Assembly: GCA_007117945.1 (NCBI GenBank)
Contig: SKTN01000143.1
Coordinates: 1-9,536, forward strand
From: Nitriliruptoraceae bacterium
GTDB lineage: Bacteria; Actinomycetota; Nitriliruptoria; Nitriliruptorales; Nitriliruptoraceae
DNA length: 9,536 bases
Reading direction: 5' to 3'
Shown: piece after piece, positions 7,101 to 9,536 of the stretch
Layout: every line of letters begins with the position of its first letter
Position numbering within the stretch: position 1 is the first letter of the stretch
Position numbers and translations under genes: made by a program
The notes under the pieces: model-generated
Seen by the model: only the letters and a program-made list of their open reading frames with translations
What the model was told of the DNA's origin: nothing
Databases searched by the model: none

Positions 7101-9536
7101 CGCCGTGGCAGAGGGTGCGAGCCGGGAGGTGGCGGTGATCGCGAGCGCGCCGCCCGACGGTTCGGCCTGCCCGGTGAGCTCGGCCCGGGTCTCGACGTCG
7201 GCGATGAGGAGCGCGAGGGCGCCGGCGAGTCCGAGCCGGCCCCCGGATGCCCCCGAGATCGCCGTTGCGGCGAGGGTGTGCTCGTTGCCGTCCTGCCCTG
7301 CCATGTGCGCGGCGAGGGTGAGTCCTCCTGCGCCGATCGTGCCGGCGACCTCCGCCACGTTGGTGATGGCGACGAGGTTGATGGCGACCGCCGCGCCGAT
7401 GCCGAGGTCCGGCGGAGGCCCACGCGCACCGACGGCGAACCCGTCCGCCGTGGCCACCGCGTCGGTGTCGGCCGTGGTCAGCAGCGTCACCCCGCCGGTG
7501 GTCTCGAGCGTCACCCCAAGTGGGACGTACGCCCTTGACGTCGTGCTGACGATGCTGACGGAGGCAGCGGCCGCGACGGCGACCACCCCATCGGAGGTCC
7601 TGGGTGACGGCGTTGGCGGCCCGTTCCCCCGGTCGTCGCTGCCGAGGCGTGTCGCGTAGCTGCGCTGGTCCTCGATCAACTCTTCGAGCGTCGGTCGGCC
7701 GTCGACCGGCTCACCGGACCCGTCCACACCCGCGGCACCCGCCGCGGCCGCCGTGGCGCGGGTCTCCAGGGTCGATCCTCCACCGAGGGCTTGCAGCAGC
7801 ACCTCGAGCGCTGCAGCGTCACGCAGCACCTTCACCTCCACCTGGTGGTCGGCGATCGTCAACGCCAGCACCAGACCCACCGCGCTCGCGCCGGCCACGT
7901 CTCCCGACGCGGTCGTCGTGACCAGGGAGGTCTGGCTGGCCGTGGCCTCGAGGTCGCCCGTGAGGACCAGGACCAGCCTGACGCCGCTCCCGAGGCGGGC
8001 GACGGTGACGACGTCGGAGATCGTGATCGCCACCGCGGCGCTGCCCGCCGTTGCACCCGACGCCCCGGCCAGCGCGGTGGTCGTCGCGGCGTCCTTGGTC
8101 GTGGCCATCAGCACGAGGTGTCGAGCACCGGTCAGGGAGGCGTCATCAGCTACTTCTGCGATCGTCGTGTGACCGATCAGGTGGATGGCCACCGACGCGC
8201 CGAGCCCGACGCCCTCCCCCTCGGTCGGCGTCGCGGCTGCAGCGACGACCTTGCTGTCGGAGCCAGACTCCGCGCGGAACGTGACGTCACGGTCACCGGC
8301 GGTCATGGTGACCTCGCCCTCCAGCGCAGACCGGGTGAACAGGGTGAGCGCGGTCATGGCGAACGCCCCGGCACCGGTCACCTCTCCGGCACCGGCACCG
8401 GACGTGGCGGCGGTGGTGAAGGTCGCTGGTGGGTCAGCGTCGTCGGGACCGGGAAGGCCGTGGGTGGCGGCCGTGACCATGACCCCGTCGGCGTGGATGC
8501 TGGCGTCACCCAGCACGGCCTCCGTCGCGAGGTCGATGAGGTGGACGGCCACCGCTGCGCCGATGCCGACGCCGTCCCCCGCCACGCCCGAACCGTCGGC
8601 GGTCACCGCCGAGCGGGCCGCCGAGGTAGATCGCAGGTCGAGATCCCCGGTGAGCGCGATGACCAGGCCGGGCGCGCCCACGCGGGCGCTGGTGGTGGCC
8701 GTGACGATGCCCAGAGCGAAGGCGCCGGCCACGCCGGCGTAGCCGACGGCGCTGCCGTCCGGCTGAGCGAGATCCACGCCGCCCGACCCGAGTCGATCCT
8801 GAGGTGACCTGCCGGCACCGTGCACCGTGGCACCCTTTGGGCCCGCGACGGCGGAGGATCCGAGGTCGGTGACGGTGTGGGCGGCCACCGTCAGTCCGGC
8901 GGCACGGATCCCCACCGGGTCGTCGCCGTCACTGTGGCTGTCGACCACCGCCGTGGTGGTCTGGGTCAGCTGCGCGATGCTGATCGCGGCGCCGATGCCG
9001 CCGGATCGTGCATCCGCGCCCGTCCTGCCGCTCACCTCGTTCCTGGCGATGATCGAGATGTCCTGCCCGGCTGAGAGCCGGGTCGTGCCGGTGACATGGA
9101 TCGTGGCGGTGCTCGTCACCACGCTCGCAGCGAACGCCGCGTCCGGCTCGAGCCCCAGCAGGTCACCGATCCCGACGGCCTGTGCGACCAGACCCACGAT
9201 CGCGCTCGCGGTCAGGGTGAGCATCTCCTGTGCCACCAGGGAGGAGTCGATGACCCGCACCGCCGCATCGACGTCGACGAACACCACGGACAGCGGGAAC
9301 GCGCCCCAGGAGGTCCCCGCCAGGGCCTCGCTGAGGTCGTAACGGACCGACGCCAGCGCGAACGCCGTCAGCGACCGCGTCGACAGCTCGGCCCCCTGGA
9401 ACTCGACCGAGGCCGAAGCCGACGGGGCGAGCAGTGCCACGAGCGCATCGGCGAGGTCGTCCAACATCCCCTGGGTCGGCGTGCCGCCGGCGACCAGGTC
9501 CAGCAGCGACAACAGCTCCAGCAGGAGGTCATCCAC
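1..9536 (-). CDS. Giant repetitive secreted/surface (adhesin-like) protein, internal fragment open at both ends
   Basis: Translating the minus strand from base 9536 gives 3,178 codons with no stop down to base 3, so the full protein exceeds 3,178 residues and lacks both termini here. It is Ala/Val/Thr/Gly/Ser/Asp-rich, very poor in Lys and Cys, and acidic. About 38 degenerate units of 55-70 residues repeat a pattern of Val/Thr strands, an Ala/Val strand, a Gly-rich turn and a closing strand such as AVAINDIV. Two inserts (1117-1700, 2172-2765), an Ig-like domain (5266-5637) and several Pro/Asp/Gly linkers interrupt the array. This architecture is known from giant extracellular beta-strand-repeat proteins and large adhesins; an adhesive or cell-surface role is inferred, not shown. 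No signal peptide, anchor or RTX calcium-binding nonapeptide is visible. The continuous frame, GC3 bias and conserved repeats make the strand and frame secure. The function is unknown. Confidence 0.95.
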   Translation of the reverse strand, partial: MDDLLLELLSLLDLVAGGTPTQGMLDDLADALVALLAPSASASVEFQGAELSTRSLTAFALASVRYDLSEALAGTSWGAFPLSVVFVDVDAAVRVIDSSLVAQEMLTLTASAIVGLVAQAVGIGDLLGLEPDAAFAASVVTSTATIHVTGTTRLSAGQDISIIARNEVSGRTGADARSGGIGAAISIAQLTQTTTAVVDSHSDGDDPVGIRAAGLTVAAHTVTDLGSSAVAGPKGATVHGAGRSPQDRLGSGGVDLAQPDGSAVGYAGVAGAFALGIVTATTSARVGAPGLVIALTGDLDLRSTSAARSAVTADGSGVAGDGVGIGAAVAVHLIDLATEAVLGDASIHADGVMVTAATHGLPGPDDADPPATFTTAATSGAGAGEVTGAGAFAMTALTLFTRSALEGEVTMTAGDRDVTFRAESGSDSKVVAAAATPTEGEGVGLGASVAIHLIGHTTIAEVADDASLTGARHLVLMATTKDAATTTALAGASGATAGSAAVAITISDVVTVARLGSGVRLVLVLTGDLEATASQTSLVTTTASGDVAGASAVGLVLALTIADHQVEVKVLRDAAALEVLLQALGGGSTLETRATAAAAGAAGVDGSGEPVDGRPTLEELIEDQRSYATRLGSDDRGNGPPTPSPRTSDGVVAVAAAASVSIVSTTSRAYVPLGVTLETTGGVTLLTTADTDAVATADGFAVGARGPPPDLGIGAAVAINLVAITNVAEVAGTIGAGGLTLAAHMAGQDGNEHTLAATAISGASGGRLGLAGALALLIADVETRAELTGQAEPSGGALAITATSRLAPSATAVPGADPTAGGTFGAGASVALNLVRHDTLAGIADGAVLQPGGDAGLGEVTVTAVTGHTLTTTAATGVEGGQVGIAAAVAVVLSNVDTTACIPAGVGLVAAGPVAVTARQDATILTTTTGETTAADAALGAAVAVVITNHAIEALLARDVTITNDADLTVSALGRLAVTTSATASASGAPDDGHPDQPEGGVDGQVGSQRTLADVLAGTAWNRDGAAAPPSGGKQTPSSDSENTDADGAPVTVSVAGAVVVHVLSLDVSSTVAEGVAVETAGAITVTSAAALLVTAAADGSTVRTRSGETGTVGVAAAVALSLAEVTNRSVVEHGASLTGATIRIAASMPDEDLEHLVTSTATSGAGSAKVGVAGSFSLVIAEVETTATVGADSGPGTVLTATDGGIAVTATSGLHIDTTATSQTAESEVVGVGASIAVNLVTLDVDASIVGSNVAAEQGEALVASVSDSSVTVTASAGAAAKDAPPDPGNLDPQQPSPGSLLGEVELEGVTIRVVGAPDEVDGKQVMVYVFGIENTGDQQLDGLKLANADVDGSSTLDGDQLTLALTGCGDLSGGERCTSLPVTYELTDADTERGSVVHRVQLTGTCGGEAFTARVGWGFTLPSAPDEGKGGFQGTFAGAGAGNTVTSRVVAGIVDSTIVAHAIRVAASGTSRIDAAADADAIAAAVAAGTPAVTAGASFAFNDISSSVQALVTGSALTATAGDIGISAGQAATIEVETSAQGGTLQESSSGRTGSTNGGKSGSGGQNATPGFAFTGAGSGSANIISSTVEAKVTGSSVDASDSISVTASDDSSIDADAGAAAATKAEGNSCTIGASVSYNDIDSTVTAEITASPLDPDPTNPDAPELVTVTAGGSVMVEATSSPDIMAQSVVGALTTHGQIPDSDPDPAIPGTVDSDDPDAGGSQGNTGSRFTATGAGSVAINLVASTVIARIHGVEVTAGGGVTVTATDAAEISADNTAWAATITTSGKETTNGVTVGAAVSVNEVTSRVTAAIDDAPVTAGTGIRVEASSTATITAEGLGIAGSVHTAKGGGFNLTAAGTVMINAVDASVQARITGDVDVEAEDGDVVVTAANTSTIGADAGAVSVVFSRGSSTGLSFGASVAISEIESHVAALIEDATVTASGDVEVIAEAAGSITALAFAASGSGSVGGDRTSFDLAGAGAVAINDIVGSVVATIDGAEVTAATVTVTATDATDITADAGGGSLSFTIASDNNISLSLAASVGINDIAREVQAAIRDAGVTTTSTAPDTVTVTVRASSVAEVEAFGIGVSAALSAGKDSTSVVAAVGVTVAMNRIGELTQGGQVFPHSTRAVIESSTILTDGGHVLVEVVNAASIETTAAAVAVSVAAGQKGIALSGGGAAATNVIIGSAEALIITSSLGTELEPVGNVTVTVHSTRTIAATIISVAASVGLGTSTSVGAAIGIAVARNFVGWDPYATQAATWLDTADPTALQPGETVRITDGPRTGELYRWVGEQLSATVNLGAFDMENPERWAPSDLAPDAEGVVNVAVLSTEVEDDGEITEITYDEPSAYIVGTVYNFGGTVLEFLGYEWEVVSTGDAARAATTSHRIEDRPTALLTSQTVFVPGQDPVDDTVYRYLGPDFAPFIDLESEDHSDRSRWVHVLGDAVGDASRAEVRSSAIHSSGDVLVAATAEQRIEATVAAASVALAGGKKAGVAIGGAGVHAENRISATTEARIVSSAGDGIVAHGVTVTALDRSNIRAVAAAAAVAGSLGGKVGVSVAVGLSFAINSIDRDVTAAIDSAVVTTTGGDVTIAASALATALDTVGFVGETVHGVTFDRDSLDLAVSDVANSPGPDDGDPDSYDPSGTTYRTHDPDGWTSVLEPGDTVRVMSGPHVGRIYRYTGPKVDTGDEGRAVDIAARFTASTSAPVSPGQWLLVAPSPAEVLALQQAIANLLKDAGLALNTTRVVIVESAQGDEVAEERFSLSIVALTPGSLWQVIDVDGRSYVLELTAEGKLVISAPTIDVVSAAAALAAGIGGKAGIAVAGAGAVAVNDDASRVDARISGSTVTSAGDVLLRATNDSTITATIVAAALSVGVGGKAGVGASIGIAVALNDLGAGAGGPAARISATIVDSVVTAGGAVDLLATSTQRINALVVAATAAVGAGGKAGVGFAGSGVVALNEIATQVQAVIRSNLDTLEHSVTADVVRVVARDAATINTVAVAAAISAAFGGTAGVAISVGVTIAQNTISTVVETLVHRGDLLVRAGGLLVQATSEAVIRSVSAAASLGLGFGGTVGVAVAGAGTRSVNTILSQTSARIRDAEVTTLIDDTTVIPGGGIWWQPGSVEVSARDRARIEAVVVAASASVAVGGTVGVGASIGVAVARNEI
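1117..1700 (-). other. Insert 1: non-repeat domain with one YRY module and a helical segment
   Basis: About 195 residues break the repeat array between units 7 and 6. In protein order there is a short beta-like stretch (VHGVTFDRDSLDLAVSDV), an Asp/Pro linker (PGPDDGDPDSYDP), then a module LEPGDTVRVMSGPHVGRIYR with Tyr-Arg-Tyr at 1467-1475 and a Trp at 1368-1370. A probable alpha helix follows (EVLALQQAIANLLKDAGLAL, about 1297-1356), then a beta-rich tail around WQVIDVDGRSYVLELTAEGK before repeats resume at GIGGKAG. The module matches those in the second insert. I recall similar GDxV...YRYxG segments inside other giant repeat proteins, but cannot assign a function or family name. Confidence 0.7.
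1717..2170 (-). repeat. Repeat units 7 and 8 between the two inserts
   Basis: Two units of the main repeat type are sandwiched between the inserts. Their turns read GGKVGVSVAVG and GGKKAGVAIGGAG. Lys codons at 1848-1850 and 2037-2039 pair with Asn codons at 1806-1808 and 1995-1997, the same 13-residue gap as in the left-end array. Unit 7 is the SVG-like form and unit 8 the GAG form, so the alternation continues across both inserts. Unit 8 has a Lys-Lys pair and His/Glu in the final strand (VHAENRIS). Confidence 0.8.
2172..2765 (-). other. Insert 2: domain with three Y-[RN]-aromatic modules
   Basis: About 198 residues interrupt the array between units 9 and 8, nearly the same length as the first insert. 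In protein order: LQPGETVRITDGPRTGELYR with Tyr-Arg-Trp at 2643-2651, then DMENPERWAP with Trp at 2577-2579; an acidic stretch VLSTEVEDDGEITEITYDEP; a second module GTVYNFGG with Tyr-Asn-Phe at 2436-2444 leading into FLGYEWEVVSTGD; and a third module DTVYRYLGPD with Tyr-Arg-Tyr at 2262-2270, followed by DLESEDHSDRSRWVHVL with Trp at 2196-2198. The shared motif is [GD]-x-[ILV]-Y-[RN]-[YFW]-x-G, usually followed 20 to 30 residues later by an acidic stretch and Trp. Aromatic residues, rare elsewhere in the protein, are concentrated here. A small beta-barrel or binding module is possible; no function is assigned. Confidence 0.72.
2770..5265 (-). repeat. Main beta-strand repeat array (units 9-21) with acidic and Ser/Gly linkers
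   Basis: Thirteen units of about 55-75 residues lie here, with closing strands such as VGAAIGIAVARN (near 2780), LAGAGAVAINDIV (near 3565), FGASVAISEIE (near 3755), TGAGSVAINLVA (near 4305), IGASVSYNDID (near 4610), TGAGSGSANIIS (near 4785) and TAGASFAFNDIS (near 5025). GAG-type and S[IV]G or GAS-type strands alternate, with a single break between units at about 3174-3226 and 3378-3430. Between closing strands come Thr/Val strands such as VTVTATDA. Linkers with no repeat character sit at about 4350-4435 (Asp/Pro-rich), 4545-4590 (Asp/Pro) and 4820-4900 (Ser/Gly-rich, GRTGSTNGGKSGSGGQN). The single Cys is at 4638-4640. A beta-solenoid or stacked beta-sheet fold is inferred from the alternating hydrophobic pattern. 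Confidence 0.85.
4350..4435 (-). other. Asp/Pro-rich acidic linker inside the repeat array
   Basis: About 28 residues of low complexity read IPDSDPDPAIPGTVDSDDPD and then AGGSQGNTGSR before the next GAG-type strand. The stretch lacks the Val/Thr/Ala alternation of its flanks. It sits where the neighbouring units have a short Gly turn, so it looks like an expanded turn, probably flexible and exposed. Its Asp density could bind divalent cations, but it does not match the RTX nonapeptide. Confidence 0.6.
5266..5637 (-). other. Ig-like domain resembling DUF7507/DUF11 (three Cys)
   Basis: About 124 residues differ from the surrounding repeats. The order is LLGEVELEGVTIRVVGAPDE, then VYVFGIENTGDQQLDGLKLA, a Cys (5427-5429) and a second Cys (5400-5402) in the context CGDLSGGERCTSLPVTYELT, then DADTERGSVVHRVQLTGTCG (third Cys at 5313-5315) and WGFTLP. 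The succession of an aromatic/Val strand before NTGxxxLxxxxL, then LxxGExCTxxxxYxLTxADxxxGxVxxxxxxTG, is the pattern I know from DUF7507/DUF11 extracellular beta-sandwich domains, common in actinobacterial wall proteins. Three of the five Cys of the whole fragment are here, so one disulfide is likely. A Pro/Asp linker (KDAPPDPGNLDPQQPSPGS, about 5638-5700) precedes it. The family match is from memory of the motif, not from a search. Confidence 0.55.
5706..6394 (-). repeat. Repeat units 22-25
   Basis: Four units of about 55-65 residues lie between the Ig-like domain and a linker. Closing strands are VVGVGASIAVNLVT (near 5815), VGVAGSFSLVIAEVE (near 5995), VGVAAAVALSLAEVT (near 6165) and VSVAGAVVVHVLSLDV (near 6345). 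Only the first carries the Asn; the next two have Ser or Ile at the equivalent site and the last has His (6351-6353). The alternation of GAS/AAA-type with AGS/AGA-type strands continues, but the Lys of the Gly turn is absent except for AKVGVAG in unit 23. Confidence 0.78.
6395..6585 (-). other. Pro/Gly/Asp-rich linker with short helix-like segment
   Basis: About 63 residues lacking repeat character separate two repeat blocks. In protein order there is SGAPDDGHPDQPEGGVDGQV, a short possible helix TLADVLAGTAWNRDG, then APPSGGKQTPSSDSENTDAD. The composition (Pro, Gly, Asp, Ser, Gln) implies a flexible exposed tether. A similarly built linker lies at 7590-7740, also with a Thr-Leu-acidic helix-like segment between Gly/Asp-rich and Pro/Ser-rich halves. 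Confidence 0.6.
6590..7590 (-). repeat. Repeat units 26-31
   Basis: Six units of about 50-60 residues. Closing strands are LGAAVAVVITNH (near 6690), VGIAAAVAVVLSNVD (near 6855), FGAGASVALNLVR (near 7035), LGLAGALALLIADVE (near 7200), LGIGAAVAINLVA (near 7375, Asn codon 7377-7379) and VAVAAAASVSIVS (near 7545). Asn-ending GAS/GAAV forms alternate with Asn-lacking AGAL or AAAV forms. Thr/Val strands (VTVTAVTG, ITVTSAA, ITATSRL) precede each. A lone Cys lies at 6834-6836 (TTACIPAG). The left-array Lys position is mostly Gln, Arg, Thr or Asp here. Confidence 0.78.
7590..7740 (-). other. Charged Pro/Gly linker with helix-like segment
   Basis: About 50 residues of non-repeat sequence: AGVDGSGEPVDGRPTLEELI runs into EDQRSYATRLGSDDRGNGPP and then TPSPRTSDG. 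The central part, from TLEELIEDQ to YATRLG, is charged and helix-like, and is one of the few places where Arg and Glu cluster. It joins two repeat blocks and parallels the linker at 6395-6585. It probably forms a flexible or partly helical spacer; no catalytic motif is seen. Confidence 0.55.
7745..9110 (-). repeat. Repeat units 32-38, most divergent part of the array
   Basis: Seven units with closing strands IGAAISIAQLTQ (near 8965), YAGVAGAFALGIVTA (near 8715), IGAAVAVHLID (near 8540), TGAGAFAMTALTLF (near 8350), LGASVAIHLIG (near 8180), GSAAVAITISDVV (near 8015) and GASAVGLVLALTIAD (near 7855). GAAV/GASV forms alternate with GAF/AGAF forms. The usual terminal Asn is replaced by His at 8181-8183 and 8541-8543. 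Linkers interrupt at about 8420-8465 (GLPGPDDADPPA) and 8750-8850 (GRSPQDRLGSGGVDLAQPDG). Unit 33 lies beside a Val/Leu-rich stretch (VRLVLVLTGDLEATAS). Confidence 0.75.
9111..9536 (-). other. Leu-rich, partly helical segment at the N-terminal-proximal edge
   Basis: The first 140 or so residues visible do not show the Thr/Val strand and Gly-turn pattern clearly. They begin DDLLLELLSLLDLVAGGTPT and MLDDLADALVALLAPSASAS, two amphipathic helix-like stretches. Next is a mixed region with the aromatics FQG, RYDLSEAL and SWGAFPL, followed by a hydrophobic stretch LTASAIVGLVAQAVGIGDLL. This may be a highly diverged repeat pair with helical insertions or the edge of another domain. The first codon is GTG, but it falls at the window edge and there is no evidence that it is a start. 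Confidence 0.55.

Noticed and set aside
393..7538. 2,381-codon plus-strand open frame as a gene
   Set aside because: It is the exact codon-register complement of the minus-strand gene. Its product is a monotonous Asp/Arg/Gly/His string with no recognisable domain, and its openness is explained by absence of TCA, TTA and CTA codons in the real gene.
7791..9074. Plus-strand frames of 338 and 84 codons at 7791-8807 and 8820-9074
   Set aside because: Same antisense register as the 2,381-codon frame, with the same Arg/Gly/Asp/His-rich shadow composition.
9534..9536. GTG at the right edge as a start codon
   Set aside because: It is simply the first codon in the window. No ribosome-binding site can be seen and no signal peptide follows.
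1..9536. RTX calcium-binding nonapeptide repeats (GGxGxDxUx)
   Set aside because: The protein type invites the search, but no tandem nonapeptides were found; Gly turns here are GGKAG or GAGA without the Asp pattern.
1..9536. Transmembrane helices at the AVAIN-type strands
   Set aside because: These hydrophobic stretches are about 10-14 residues, Gly/Ala-rich and recur every 60 residues between polar strands, which fits buried beta strands rather than membrane helices.

Overview
The whole 9,536-base window lies inside one protein-coding gene on the minus strand. A single reading frame (codons whose lowest plus-strand base is divisible by 3) runs from base 9536 down to base 3, 3,178 codons with no stop found by hand translation. 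Neither the true start (beyond the right edge) nor the stop (beyond the left edge) is present. Base composition is very GC-rich (about 70% by eye), with codons ending mostly in G or C (GTC, GCG, ACC, CTC, CTG). This suggests a high-GC actinobacterium (Actinomycetota). The one domain resembling the DUF7507/DUF11 class agrees with this, but the taxonomic call is an inference and other GC-rich lineages carrying giant surface proteins remain possible.

The protein is rich in Ala, Val, Thr, Gly, Ser and Asp, has almost no lysine (about 26 by hand count) and only five cysteines, and is clearly acidic. Most of it consists of about 38 degenerate repeat units of roughly 55-70 residues. Each unit has a Val/Thr-rich strand pair, an Ala/Val strand, a Gly-rich turn and a final hydrophobic strand often ending in Asn (AVAIN-type). 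Units of two flavours alternate almost without exception, so the true period is about 125 residues. The best general match I know is the class of giant beta-strand-repeat secreted or surface proteins (adhesin-like, sometimes labelled LEPR-XLL or beta-strand-repeat proteins).

Layout in protein order (right to left): a Leu-rich, partly helical region (about 9110-9536); repeats (7745-9110); a Pro/charged linker (7590-7740); repeats (6590-7590); a second linker (6395-6585); repeats (5706-6394); a Cys-containing Ig-like domain (5266-5637); a long repeat array with Asp/Pro and Ser/Gly linkers (2770-5265); a roughly 195-residue insert (2172-2765); two repeats (1717-2170); a second insert of about 195 residues (1117-1700); and a homogeneous GG[K/T]-type array running off the left edge. 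Both inserts carry a Tyr-Arg-aromatic module.

There is no intergenic space and no RNA gene, promoter, terminator, mobile element or CRISPR. The long plus-strand open frames, including one of 2,381 codons, are mirror images caused by codon bias. The points most worth following are the strict two-type alternation with one phase slip, the fixed GG[K/T]-x13-N spacing in the left-end units, and the two inserts sharing a repeated Y-[RN]-aromatic motif.
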